Source: Sphingopyxis alaskensis RB2256 (lineage in GTDB: Bacteria; Pseudomonadota; Alphaproteobacteria; Sphingomonadales; Sphingomonadaceae). From it: a stretch of 64,000 nucleotides of DNA. A model generated the notes under the pieces. The model was not told the DNA's origin. It searched no databases and saw only the letters and a program-made list of their open reading frames with translations. Numbering within the stretch: position 1 is the stretch's first letter; each line of letters starts with the position of its first letter. The stretch lies in contig NC_008048.1 of NCBI RefSeq assembly GCF_000013985.1, positions 2,666,001-2,730,000 of the forward strand, given 5' to 3'. Of this stretch, positions 1-8,640 are shown one piece after another. Both the position numbers and the translations under genes were made by a program.

Positions 1-1
1 C

Positions 2-544
2 GTGGCCTTTTCGCATGGCGAACGAAGCGTTCGTCTCGTGAGGGGCCGGGTTAGACTGTCGGTCGCGCCGGGCGATGTGCCACTCCGGATCGAGGCCGGG
101 CGCGGCGAAGCGACGGCAAACGATGCGGAAATCGATCTGCGTCTCGCCGCATCGGGGAGAGTGGTCGCATCGCTGCGCCGCGGCGCAGCAGAGGTACGCG
201 CGGATGCAGACGTCGATCAGACCATGCCCCTCAAGGCGGGAAGCGCTCTCGCCTATGGACCCGGCAACCGGTTGGAACCTGTCGCGGCGCCGGCGGCCGT
301 CATTCAGCCAGACTGGACCGAAGGTTGGGCAGATTATCGATCGATCAAACTCGGCGCGCTCGTCGCGGAAGCCAATCGCTACGCTGCGGTGCCGATCGTG
401 ATCGACGAAAGCGCAACAGCCGCCCGCGAAGTGTCGGGCCGCTTCCACATCAGCCAGACCGACGCTTTCGCCGAGCGGATCGCCATATTGTTCGGTCTCG
501 CCGTCGAACGGAGGTCTGACGCCATCCACCTCCGCCGCCGATAA
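2..544 (+). CDS. FecR-family anti-sigma/sensor protein, C-terminal part (5' end outside window)
   Basis: The reading frame is open to the window edge, so only the C-terminal 180 or so residues are present. The sequence resembles the periplasmic part of FecR-type proteins: a beta-rich stretch (about residues 10-85) followed by a C-terminal STN/DUF4974-like segment (about 110-180, containing IKLGALVAEANRYA and VSGRFHIS). FecR proteins sit in the inner membrane and pass a signal from a TonB-dependent receptor to an ECF sigma factor. The next gene is exactly such a receptor with an N-terminal STN domain, and a lasso peptide isopeptidase follows, an arrangement typical of sphingomonad and Caulobacter lasso loci. 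The sigma factor is presumably just upstream of the window. Family assignment is fairly sure; the ligand is inferred. Confidence 0.75.
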   Translation: MAFSHGERSVRLVRGRVRLSVAPGDVPLRIEAGRGEATANDAEIDLRLAASGRVVASLRRGAAEVRADADVDQTMPLKAGSALAYGPGNRLEPVAAPAAVIQPDWTEGWADYRSIKLGALVAEANRYAAVPIVIDESATAAREVSGRFHISQTDAFAERIAILFGLAVERRSDAIHLRRR

Positions 545-554
545 ATTTTTTACC

Positions 555-572
555 GAGCGACTAAGGTCGCTC
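555..572 (+). terminator. Hairpin between fecR-like gene and TonB receptor gene
   Basis: Seven-base arms GAGCGAC and GTCGCTC enclose the loop TAAG, eleven bases after the FecR stop codon. There is no T-run on the + strand side, but a T-run lies just before the stem. It may be a weak terminator or a processing site separating the regulator from the receptor gene. Confidence 0.35.
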
Positions 573-643
573 CTATCTTCCCGTCATCGCACCCCCACTG
601 GCCGTCTGCCTGATGCACGGCCGAGAATATTGGGGGAGTGAAA

Positions 644-3175
644 ATGTCGATGAAATCCCGTTCGCTGGCCGCACTGCTCGTCGGCACAGCAGCCTTGCTT
701 TCGCCCGAAGGCGCGCAGGCCATGCAGGCGCCGCGCCAATCCTATGATATTCCGGCGCAGGATCTGGGCGACGCTCTGCGCCGTGCCGCCGCGCTCGCCG
801 ATATCGAGCTCTATGTCAGCGCGCAGGACATCGAAGGGAAGAGGGCGCCCGCCGTGCGGGGTCAGCTCACGCCGCGCGAAGCCATCGAGGCGCTTCTCGC
901 CGGCAGCGGCCTCACGGCGCGTTTCGAGAGCCGGTCGGTCATTATCCTGAGCGACGCCGCCGTTCCGGCCATCCCCGCGGGCGAGCCCGAAGTCATCATC
1001 GTCACCGGGTCGCGCATCGCGGGCGCTCCTGCCGCCGCGCCGGTTATCGACATCAGTGCCGAGGATATTCGCAACGCGGGTCATGCCGACCTCGGCGAGG
1101 TGGCGCGAAACCTGCCCCAGAATTTCGGCGGCGGGCAGAATCCCGGGATCGGGTCGGGTCAGGGCGTCGCGAACGAGAATGGAAACGTCAATGGGGCCTC
1201 GACCTTCAACCTCAGGGGGATAGGGCCGAGTGCAACGCTGACGCTGCTCAATGGCAATCGCTTTGCCTACAGCGGCACGCAAAGCGCCATCGACGTGAGT
1301 GCGATTCCGGCAGCGGCGGTCGAACGGATCGAGATCGTCACCGACGGCGCGTCGGCGATCTACGGCGCCGACGCGGTGGCGGGCGTGGTCAATATCCTGC
1401 TGCGCAAGGATTATGAAGGAATCACGACGAGTGCCCGGCTCGGCGGATCGACCGACGGGGGCAATTTTCAGCAGCAATATGGGCTGCTCGGGGGCGCAAA
1501 ATGGTCCGGTGGCGGCTTCCTTGCGGCCTATGACTATTTCGAGAATAGCGCGATCCTTGCGCGCAATCGCAGCTATGCAGCGAGCAGCAACCCCGCCTCG
1601 ACACTCTACCCGGAGCTCAAGCGGCATAGTTTTCTGCTGAGCGCTCATCAGCAGGTGGTTGCCGGCGTACAGTTGAAGACCGACGCGATCTACAAGCGCG
1701 GCGATATGACTTCGGTGCGCGGTCTTATCGTGGACCGTCCGATCACGACGCGCGGTACGATTGTCACCAATGAGTTCGAAACGTTCGGGATCGCCCCAAC
1801 GCTCGAGGCCGAGATCGGCGGCAGTTGGAACGCGCGTATCTCCGCTTTCTACGGCAGCGATGATACCTATGGCGAGACGCAGAATTTCACCAACGGTGTG
1901 GCGACGCGCCCCATTCGCATATTCAACAATCGCAGTGTCAGCGTCGAAGCCGGTGTGGAGGGCGCGATCTTCGCGCTACCCGCCGGCGATGTGCGGCTCG
2001 CCGCCGGCGGCGGCTGGCGTCGCAACCGGCTCGTCGCAGAGGTCAACGGCCGTGGTTTCACCGGACGCCGCGACAATCTCTATGCCTATGGCGAGCTCTT
2101 CCTGCCGCTGGCCAGCCCTGCACAGGACCTCGCCTTCCTGCACCGCGCGTCGATCACCGCAGCGCTGCGCTTCGAGGATTATTCGGATGCCGGGAGCATC
2201 GTGATTCCGAAGCTCGGCTTCGTCTATGCGCCGGCTGCGGAACTGAGCATCGGCCTGTCGTGGGGCCGGTCCTTCAAGATGCCGACGCTCAACCAGCAGT
2301 TCAGCGGCTACACGCCGGTGCTGCTGCCTGTGACCGGCTACGGTACGATGTTCCCGGCGGGTTCGACCTACATCTATCTCGGCGGCCGAAATCCGGACGT
2401 CGGTCCCGAGCGATCCGAGAATATCACCCTGAGCGCGACCTTCCGGCCGTCACCCCGGCTTCAGATCGTCACCAGCCTGTTCCGGATCGATTATCGCGAC
2501 AGGGTTGCGCCGCCCTTCGGCTCGCCGCTCGGAACGCTGAGCAATCCGCTCTACGCCGATTTCATCACCTTCAACCCGTCGGCCGTGTTGCAGGCCGAGG
2601 CGATCGCCGGCGCGGCCGATCCCCTCGGGAACGGAACGAGCGGCCCATATAGTCCTGCCACGGTGATTGCGATCATCGACGGCCGCGACCGGAATATCGC
2701 CGCGCAGCGCTATGAAGGCGCCGATCTGGCGATCCGCTACCGGGCTCCGCTTGGCAAGCAGACGGTGACGCTCACCGCCAATGCCACCTGGCTCGACAGC
2801 CGGCAGCGACTGCTACCCGGCCTTCCGAACATCGATCTGGCCGGCACGATATTCAATTCGCCGCACTTTCGCGCCAGGGGCGGCGCGACCTTCGGTGACG
2901 AGCGCTTCACACTGGCGGCCTTCGCCAATTTCACGGGCGGCGTAACCGATCGGCGGCGCGCCGTGCCGGTGAGTGTCTCACCCGTCACGATGTTCGATCT
3001 CTCCGCACGCGTGAAGCTTGGGCGCCTTGCCGAAATATCGGTCAATGCGCTCAATATCCTCAATGCCAAGCCGGATATGACTGCAGTCGCGTCCGCTAGC
3101 GACACGCCTTTCGATACTACCAACTATTCGGCTGTCGGGCGTTTCCTCGGCGTCACGATCAGCCGCGACTGGTGA
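644..3175 (+). CDS. TonB-dependent outer-membrane receptor with STN signalling domain
   Basis: About 843 residues. A signal peptide (residues 1-26, ending near GAQA) is followed by an STN domain (about 30-110, starting SYDIPAQDLGDALRRAA), a plug domain (about 120-260, TGSRIAG to a DGASAIYGADAVAGVVNI motif) and a long beta-barrel that ends in an aromatic residue (SRDW), as barrel proteins do. The ATG at 644 is chosen because GGGGGAG lies five bases upstream; a GTG at 638 and an ATG at 650 are alternatives. The STN domain implies signalling through the FecR protein upstream. The isopeptidase gene begins 11 bases after the stop, so the receptor probably imports the lasso peptide, or a metal-peptide complex, for the isopeptidase. 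Ligand assignment is inference from context. Confidence 0.9.
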   Translation: MSMKSRSLAALLVGTAALLSPEGAQAMQAPRQSYDIPAQDLGDALRRAAALADIELYVSAQDIEGKRAPAVRGQLTPREAIEALLAGSGLTARFESRSVIILSDAAVPAIPAGEPEVIIVTGSRIAGAPAAAPVIDISAEDIRNAGHADLGEVARNLPQNFGGGQNPGIGSGQGVANENGNVNGASTFNLRGIGPSATLTLLNGNRFAYSGTQSAIDVSAIPAAAVERIEIVTDGASAIYGADAVAGVVNILLRKDYEGITTSARLGGSTDGGNFQQQYGLLGGAKWSGGGFLAAYDYFENSAILARNRSYAASSNPASTLYPELKRHSFLLSAHQQVVAGVQLKTDAIYKRGDMTSVRGLIVDRPITTRGTIVTNEFETFGIAPTLEAEIGGSWNARISAFYGSDDTYGETQNFTNGVATRPIRIFNNRSVSVEAGVEGAIFALPAGDVRLAAGGGWRRNRLVAEVNGRGFTGRRDNLYAYGELFLPLASPAQDLAFLHRASITAALRFEDYSDAGSIVIPKLGFVYAPAAELSIGLSWGRSFKMPTLNQQFSGYTPVLLPVTGYGTMFPAGSTYIYLGGRNPDVGPERSENITLSATFRPSPRLQIVTSLFRIDYRDRVAPPFGSPLGTLSNPLYADFITFNPSAVLQAEAIAGAADPLGNGTSGPYSPATVIAIIDGRDRNIAAQRYEGADLAIRYRAPLGKQTVTLTANATWLDSRQRLLPGLPNIDLAGTIFNSPHFRARGGATFGDERFTLAAFANFTGGVTDRRRAVPVSVSPVTMFDLSARVKLGRLAEISVNALNILNAKPDMTAVASASDTPFDTTNYSAVGRFLGVTISRDW

Positions 3176-3186
3176 GGAGCGCCGAT

Positions 3187-5367
3187 ATGAAAATCGCACT
3201 CCGATCCGGCCTCCCGGCCGTGGCGCTCCTTGCCGCCGCGGCGCTCTCCCCTGCCGCGCAGGCAGGGGAGAGCAAGGGCAGGCCCTGGACGCTCGAGGAT
3301 ATCCTCACAGTTCCCGAAGTGAATGAAATCGCGCTGTCGGACAATGGCCGCCTCGCGATTTACGCTGCCGAGATTGCCGACCTCGATGCCGGAAAGCCGA
3401 GATCGCATATTCGCATCGTGGACGTCGAAACTGGTCGGACGAAGGAATTGCTGACGGTCGATACCATCAAGTCGCTGCGATCCGTCCCCGGGACACAAGA
3501 CTGGAGCGCTTTGGTAGACCTTGGCGAAGGCCAGCAACTCTACCGGATCGACACCGAGGGCAAGCTGCTGCCACTGATCGTGAACCCCAACCCCGTGCCG
3601 GTGGGAAAGGCCGACATGTCTTTCCCGCTCGGCGGCGGCATACGCCCCTCGCATATCGGTATCCTCGACTATGACTGGTCACCCGATGGCAAATGGCTTT
3701 GGTATTCACAGCTCAGGGCCAAGTCCGACGGACCTCGTGTCCGGTTCGATGAGGAAGTGACCGCCCTACTTGGCCGGAGACGGTCAACGATCGACGTCGA
3801 AGTCGACTTTTTTCTTCGGAATCCTGAGGGAGACACGACGAGGATCATGGCGCGCCCATCGACAGATCGCGTCGCCACCCGTGGTGGGGGGCGCGTTCTG
3901 TGGCGCGGCAATGAAGTCCAGTTTCGGATCGAGACGAGCGACGGCACTTTGGGCGGTGCCTTCGAATTCGTGGCGTGGAACCGCGTCAACAGGACGGTGC
4001 GCACGCTCGCGAAACAACGCGACTTGCTCAGCATGTCGATTCTCGTCGGCCCGCGCGGTGGGCAGCTTTCGACAAGCGGTCTGGGCAGCGATCGGGAGTT
4101 GATCGAGACCTCGGCAGAAGGTCGACCACACAGCTATGGTCGTGTCGCATTCGACATCGGCGATTCTCGTTCGGCTGGCTGGAAACGTAGCCGCGATGGC
4201 AAACGGGTGGTGATCGGGACCAGGGGGCTCGGCGACGCGCGCTATGGTCTCGCGCTCATCGATAAAACAGGGGTGCGTGAACTCCGCGCGGACGCGAGCC
4301 TTACGCGATGCGGCTTCGACGGCATGCTCCGGTCTGCCATTTGCGTCGAGGAAGGCATGTCCCGGCCGCCGCGCCTCGTTCGCGTGGATCTCGGCACAGA
4401 TAAGATCACAGACCTTGGTCCCATCTCACCAAGACATGAGGAGATCGAACCTCTTCAGACAATTGCACGCACCTTTGTCAGTCGCGACGGCTATTGGTCG
4501 AGCGGCTATGTCTTGCTCCCGCGCGGCCACCGTGCCGCCGACCGACACCCAGCGGTGGTCGTGACCCACGGCACCGATGCAGACGACCGCTTTGCCGAGC
4601 CCGCAAACCAGTGGAACTATCCAGTCCAGCTGCTTGCTGAACGCGGTTATGTGGTTCTTCTCCTCAACGACCCCTCACCCGGCCAGTCGAAGGATTTGAT
4701 GGACGCCATGCACGCCTGGCTACGCGGTAAAGGTCCCCCCGATCCTGAAACGGTTCAACAAAAACTCTGGCTGACCGGCGTGCACAGCTTCGAGGATGCC
4801 GTGACGGAACTTGCCGCCGAGGGGCTGATCGATCCGGCCCGCGTCGGCATCGCCGGCTACAGTCGCGGCTCCCAAATGGTCAACGTTACCGTGACCAACT
4901 CAAAAATGTTTCGCGCGGCCTCGAGCGGCGATGGCGGCTTTCTGGAACCCGCCGGCTATGCAACGGGGCGCTCCAGTTATGATGCGGTCTATGGCGGTGC
5001 CCCGCTCAGCGACAATATCGAACGCTGGCGCCGATTTGCGCCGTCGCTGAATGCCGACAAAGTCTGTGCCGCGGTGTTGCAGCAAGTGGCTTCGGCATCG
5101 CCGTCACAGATCGAACTGTTCGAGGCTTTGCGTGCGGCGGGCGTGGCAACCCAGATCAGCTACTATCCGGGAGCAACAGCGGCGTCCGACGAGACGCATG
5201 TCTTCTACCTGACAACCAACCGATTGCGCGCGATGCGCGAAAACATTGCGTGGTTCGACTATTGGCTGCTCGACAAGCGGGACGCCGATGCGCCTTTCCC
5301 AGATCATGTGGTGAAATGGGATCGCTTGAAGAAGAACTTGCCAGATCGCTGCGCCGCCGCGCCTTGA
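3187..5367 (+). CDS. Lasso peptide isopeptidase (S9 prolyl-oligopeptidase type)
   Basis: About 726 residues with a signal peptide ending near PAAQA, an N-terminal beta-propeller-like region (about 25-420) and a C-terminal alpha/beta-hydrolase domain. The nucleophile is visible in GYSRGSQ (Ser about 559) and the catalytic His in DETHVF (about 671). Enzymes of this family cut the isopeptide bond of a lasso peptide and open its ring; the isopeptidase of the sphingopyxin I locus is a characterised member. The ATG at 3187 is preferred because GAGGAG lies seven bases upstream. The gene is probably co-transcribed with the receptor and converges with the lasso operon, only 7 bases separating its stop from that of the last precursor. 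Periplasmic location is inferred from the signal peptide. Confidence 0.92.
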   Translation: MKIALRSGLPAVALLAAAALSPAAQAGESKGRPWTLEDILTVPEVNEIALSDNGRLAIYAAEIADLDAGKPRSHIRIVDVETGRTKELLTVDTIKSLRSVPGTQDWSALVDLGEGQQLYRIDTEGKLLPLIVNPNPVPVGKADMSFPLGGGIRPSHIGILDYDWSPDGKWLWYSQLRAKSDGPRVRFDEEVTALLGRRRSTIDVEVDFFLRNPEGDTTRIMARPSTDRVATRGGGRVLWRGNEVQFRIETSDGTLGGAFEFVAWNRVNRTVRTLAKQRDLLSMSILVGPRGGQLSTSGLGSDRELIETSAEGRPHSYGRVAFDIGDSRSAGWKRSRDGKRVVIGTRGLGDARYGLALIDKTGVRELRADASLTRCGFDGMLRSAICVEEGMSRPPRLVRVDLGTDKITDLGPISPRHEEIEPLQTIARTFVSRDGYWSSGYVLLPRGHRAADRHPAVVVTHGTDADDRFAEPANQWNYPVQLLAERGYVVLLLNDPSPGQSKDLMDAMHAWLRGKGPPDPETVQQKLWLTGVHSFEDAVTELAAEGLIDPARVGIAGYSRGSQMVNVTVTNSKMFRAASSGDGGFLEPAGYATGRSSYDAVYGGAPLSDNIERWRRFAPSLNADKVCAAVLQQVASASPSQIELFEALRAAGVATQISYYPGATAASDETHVFYLTTNRLRAMRENIAWFDYWLLDKRDADAPFPDHVVKWDRLKKNLPDRCAAAP

Positions 5368-5374
5368 TCCGTGC

Positions 5375-5518
5375 TCAATCGTATTCGCCGATTCCTGCGA
5401 AGGGTATGTAGCGCGAGCCGGTGTCTTCCTCGACGGGGCCGACCGGTTCCAAACCGCGCGTCTGCGCACTAATCGCACCAAGGTCCAAAAGCTCCAACTT
5501 GGCGTCTCTGTCTTCCAT
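5375..5518 (-). CDS. Lasso peptide precursor, second copy (distal gene of operon)
   Basis: A 47-residue ORF with a clear GGAGGAAG ribosome binding site. The leader (21 residues) contains LLDLGAISAQTR; the conserved Thr sits at position -2, so the core starts at Gly (GLEPVGPVEED...) and ends FAGIGEYD, 26 residues. Gly1 and Glu9 would form a nine-residue ring. Leader and ring closely match the precursor at 7992-8126 (LIDLGAISVETR / GIEPLGPVD), but the ring acid is Glu instead of Asp and the tail differs (SRYIPFAGIGEYD). It lies 58 bases after the macrocyclase gene, as the last gene of the operon, and nearly touches the convergent isopeptidase. Identification as a lasso precursor is firm; whether it matures and what it does are unknown. 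Confidence 0.9.
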   Translation of the reverse strand: MEDRDAKLELLDLGAISAQTRGLEPVGPVEEDTGSRYIPFAGIGEYD

Positions 5519-5576
5519 TGCTCTTCCTCCAAATTGCGGTTCGAATTGAACGCGCATCACATTCTTGTTCTCATGA

Positions 5577-7289
5577 TCAATTTCCCTCCCAATATCGGGC
5601 CCAATTCTCTGCGGCGACGAATGTGAGGATCCTGTCGATGCGATCCGTGCCGCGCCAGCTTGGGTCTTCGGGTGTGTCAAGAAGAGCAAGATCCAAGATC
5701 CCCGACTCCGCAAGGATCCCGCCGCGTAGGCGATCGTGGAGCGCAGATCGGTGGGCGCGATAGATCGACAGGTGAAAGTCGCCAGGTCCGCCCTTTTGTG
5801 TTCGCGCGGTGATCAACTCCGGTAAACATCCCTCGAATGCTTTTCTCGCCACAGCGCGATTCTGTCCTCCGGCGATCCAATCCCAAGTCGGGATCGCAAG
5901 ACAGGCTTCGATGATCGGCTGCGACATCAGCGGGGCAATGTGGGGAGGCATCGTCGCGCGCGGATAAAGCTCGATGCCCTTCTGCGCTCGCATCAGAAAT
6001 GCGGCGTGTACAGTCTTCCCCGGAAGAATGTCGTCAGGCGCATCGAGCCAGGGGTGGGAGGCGCCCTCCGCCCTGATCTTTCGTCCGACTTCCTTTCCCA
6101 GGCCCGCAAGATTGATGAGAGGACTATGCCGCCCTCGATTTCGTCGATAGCGGTCCCAGCCGTGCTTCAAGACTGTCTTGGTATCGGCTCCGGTCAACAG
6201 GGTGAGATCGTAAAGGGTGGACGCGAGGGATGGCCGCGGACCTTCGGCCAGAAGCCGATCAATAAAGGGCACAGCGCTTCGTACACCACAAAGGATGCCG
6301 TCGCCGCCATTGCCGGAAAAGAAGGCATCGACGGGTAGTTGGCCGAGCAAGCGCCGATGGATCGCCTCATTGGTCTGCTTGTAGAGCGGAGCAACGGGCC
6401 AAGGATGATGTGGCGCTGCCGAGACGGTGACGTCAATGTCTTGCAGCTCGCGATGCTCCTCGATCAGCAGCGTGCCGATCGACTCTGCAAGCGCCCGGGC
6501 GTACCTGCGCTCATCTCCATCGAAATCGGGGCTCACCAGATTCAGACAGGTCAGCCTCTTGGCCATATTCGCTGCCGAGGCCGCAACAATCGAGGAGTCG
6601 AGCCCGCCCGACACGCCGACCATGATCGAGGGGAAGCAGGTAGCCCACGCTCCGACGCAGTCCGCTATCGTGCGCCTCAATGCGTCAGCCATATCGTCGG
6701 CGCCAAGGCCGGAACTGGCGACATGATCCCAAGGCGACCAATATTGCTCGGTCCGTAATTCACCCTTGTCGATGACCAGGCATTCGCTGGCGATCAGTTC
6801 TTCGACGTCCGATACACATGTCCGTCGCCCCCGAAGATCGCCACCCGCCAGGATGCGAGCGATCTCATCGAGATTTGCCGAACCAGGGGCGGGGTTAGCG
6901 AGGTCAGTAATCGATCCTGCAAGCGTCACGCGGCCGCGATCGCGGCGGACATAGCAAGGAAGAAGTCCCGATGGATCGCGAAATATCCGTACCGCACCCC
7001 CTGGGTCGGCATGGACCATGACGTAACCGCCCCAATATTGCCTCAGCAGCCGTTGCGCATCATTGGCCGCAAGACCATCGCCCTCGCCGACTTCAAAAGC
7101 CTCGACCCGGCGGCTGGGTGGGCCTCTCGTAAAAAGATGACCGATGATGACGGTCCGAGGAGGCACTGCGATTGCCGGTTCGGCGGTCCATATCCTCACG
7201 CCAGATATTTCGAAAGTCGGCGGTCCCTGCTGCTCCGGAGCCTGACGGTTGGTCGACATCTCGACCTCAATTCGAAACCCGCCTTTCAT
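5577..7289 (-). CDS. Lasso peptide macrocyclase (C protein, asparagine synthase-like)
   Basis: About 570 residues. The C-terminal asparagine-synthase-type domain shows the ATP pyrophosphatase loop SGGLDSS (about residues 227-233). The N-terminal region resembles the glutaminase half of asparagine synthetase B but does not start with Cys, as is usual for lasso C proteins. The enzyme adenylates the side chain of Asp or Glu in the core and joins it to the alpha-amine of Gly1. The start at 7289 overlaps the stop of the B gene as TGATG, implying translational coupling; the frame stays open upstream to 7367 inside the B gene, and an ATG at 7259 is another option. Family assignment is confident from the motif and neighbours. 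Confidence 0.92.
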   Translation of the reverse strand: MKGGFRIEVEMSTNRQAPEQQGPPTFEISGVRIWTAEPAIAVPPRTVIIGHLFTRGPPSRRVEAFEVGEGDGLAANDAQRLLRQYWGGYVMVHADPGGAVRIFRDPSGLLPCYVRRDRGRVTLAGSITDLANPAPGSANLDEIARILAGGDLRGRRTCVSDVEELIASECLVIDKGELRTEQYWSPWDHVASSGLGADDMADALRRTIADCVGAWATCFPSIMVGVSGGLDSSIVAASAANMAKRLTCLNLVSPDFDGDERRYARALAESIGTLLIEEHRELQDIDVTVSAAPHHPWPVAPLYKQTNEAIHRRLLGQLPVDAFFSGNGGDGILCGVRSAVPFIDRLLAEGPRPSLASTLYDLTLLTGADTKTVLKHGWDRYRRNRGRHSPLINLAGLGKEVGRKIRAEGASHPWLDAPDDILPGKTVHAAFLMRAQKGIELYPRATMPPHIAPLMSQPIIEACLAIPTWDWIAGGQNRAVARKAFEGCLPELITARTQKGGPGDFHLSIYRAHRSALHDRLRGGILAESGILDLALLDTPEDPSWRGTDRIDRILTFVAAENWARYWEGN

Positions 7290-7930
7290 CAGACGGCGAA
7301 GATCGGTCGATAGTGGAGAACCATGTCCAAGGAGTCGGTCAGGACGGTATCGCCGACCTGAACCCAACTATGGGCGGCGAAGGGCATGGTGACGCCAAAC
7401 ACAAGCGAGGCTGCCACGCCGCGGCACCCAAGCATCCGTGCCATGGCAATGCCGCGCACGAGGCATTGGTCATCTGATGACATATAGCGCTTGGCGCGAA
7501 CGAACGCGGCGGCGATTTCGCGGCAATCGTCCGCACTGGATGGCGCCAGTCGATCCGACCTGCGTCCCAGGCCGGTTACAATATCGGAAAGAGACTTGTT
7601 TTGAAGATCGCGGCGGGCTCGTCGCTGCTCCCAGATACAGAATATTGTCGTCGCCATAGAAGCCTTGGCGGTCGGCTCATCAACGAGACTGCGCGCAGCC
7701 AGCGGTGGAAGGATTGCAGGCGCAGGTTTACCGGTTTCATCGTCGGCGAGAAGGCCGAGGTCACGCAGATGATGTTCATCCGCAGACGTCCCGCCACCGC
7801 TCAGCACTCGGCCAAACTGTTCCGCTGATTGATCGGTGAGAAGAAAATAGCGGTCGGCGGAGAGATCGAACAAGACGAAGCCACTGTCAAACTGACAGTA
7901 GTGCAGGCCCGATCGCAGCATGGCGGACAT
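7289..7930 (-). CDS. Lasso peptide B protein (RRE leader-binding domain fused to transglutaminase-like leader peptidase)
   Basis: About 213 residues from the ATG at 7930. The N-terminal 80 residues (LRSGLHYCQFDSGFVLFDL, DRYFLL) look like a RiPP recognition element. The C-terminal part carries the cysteine protease triad: Cys in SSDDQCLVRG (about 156), His in FAAHSWVQV (about 187) and a following Asp (LTDSLD). It binds the leader and cuts it off before ring closure. The start is uncertain: the frame extends to a GTG at 7981, but that codon lies inside the 7959-7984 hairpin, so the ATG at 7930 or 7921 is likelier; none has a strong ribosome binding site. Its stop overlaps the C gene start. Confidence 0.88.
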   Translation of the reverse strand: MSAMLRSGLHYCQFDSGFVLFDLSADRYFLLTDQSAEQFGRVLSGGGTSADEHHLRDLGLLADDETGKPAPAILPPLAARSLVDEPTAKASMATTIFCIWEQRRARRDLQNKSLSDIVTGLGRRSDRLAPSSADDCREIAAAFVRAKRYMSSDDQCLVRGIAMARMLGCRGVAASLVFGVTMPFAAHSWVQVGDTVLTDSLDMVLHYRPIFAV

Positions 7931-7958
7931 TTCGATAATTGCGCGGGGCAATGCGAAT

Positions 7959-7984
7959 GGCGTGCCGCATGCGAGCGGCACGCC
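7959..7984 (-). promoter_or_regulatory. Intergenic hairpin after first lasso precursor
   Basis: Perfect 10-base arms (GGCGTGCCGC / GCGGCACGCC) around a 6-base loop, 7 bases downstream of the precursor stop and before the B gene. Similar hairpins between the A gene and the processing genes are known from other proteobacterial lasso operons. The likely effect is to make much precursor mRNA and less mRNA for the enzymes, by partial termination or by protecting the upstream 3' end. There is no T-run. Confidence 0.7.
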
Positions 7985-7991
7985 ACCGCTT

Positions 7992-8126
7992 TCAGTCGTC
8001 GGCCGTGATGCCGCCGGCGAACAGATAATGTTCGCCCTGATCCTCGTCGACCGGTCCGAGCGGCTCGATACCGCGGGTTTCGACGCTGATGGCGCCGAGG
8101 TCGATCAGTTCGTTGAAGTCTTTCAT
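7992..8126 (-). CDS. Lasso peptide precursor, sphingopyxin I type
   Basis: A 44-residue ORF with a good ribosome binding site (GGAAGGAAG). The leader of 18 residues ends ISVETR, with the conserved Thr at -2. The 26-residue core starts GIEPLGPVDED and ends FAGGITADD; Gly1 to Asp9 would close a nine-residue ring. From memory the core equals sphingopyxin I of Sphingopyxis alaskensis; this should be confirmed by database comparison. It is the first gene of the lasso operon (precursor, hairpin, B, C, second precursor). The role of sphingopyxin is not established; the adjacent receptor and isopeptidase suggest a peptide that is taken back up and opened. Confidence 0.95.
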   Translation of the reverse strand: MKDFNELIDLGAISVETRGIEPLGPVDEDQGEHYLFAGGITADD

Positions 8127-8640
8127 TGCTTCTTCCTTCCCAATTCGCGACCAGAATGAGTCGCATTCAGGAAGTTATGCCTCGGGCAGAGTGGCATCCA
8201 TTTTATAATCCAATAATAATCGGATACCCATCAATCTCCCAAAAAAGTGACCGAGCCAAGGAAACGCACGTCGGGGCGCGCACCACTACCTTTAGCTTTC
8301 GCCTGGACATCCGTAGCGGAACCCGGTCACACACTTCAACAATTGCGAAGTGCGCGATTTCATCCCCGATCAACGGAACAATTAGCAATGACAACTGGAA
8401 CCGAAATTGGATGTTTCTGCGAACTGCATCGAGGTTCGATGGACAGGTCTCCAAGACAGGGCCTGCGATAGCCGCAGCCGCTTCCCATTCGTAGACGGCT
8501 TATGGTCGACCTTGCAGATTCATTCCGATGCCACGATCCCAAGTGGTGACATTATGGGGACAAAACCCATCAAAGGCCGCTTTGTCACCAAACGTCGCAG
8601 TGCGCCTGGAGGTCTAAGTCACTGGAAAATGTAGGAAAAC
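8127..8640. other. Gene-free region upstream of the lasso operon
   Basis: I see no convincing gene here. An A+T-rich patch at about 8200-8234 is the likely promoter region of the leftward lasso operon: read on the - strand there is a TTGATG element (8229-8234) and TGGATT/TTATAA-like elements at 8203-8211. The match to consensus is weak, so exact boxes are a guess. The remainder shows no repeats I can support. Confidence 0.3.

Noticed and set aside
584-1648. Long frame on the - strand opposite the TonB receptor
   Set aside because: It lies entirely over a well-supported receptor gene, has no family features and is the kind of long shadow frame expected at this GC content.
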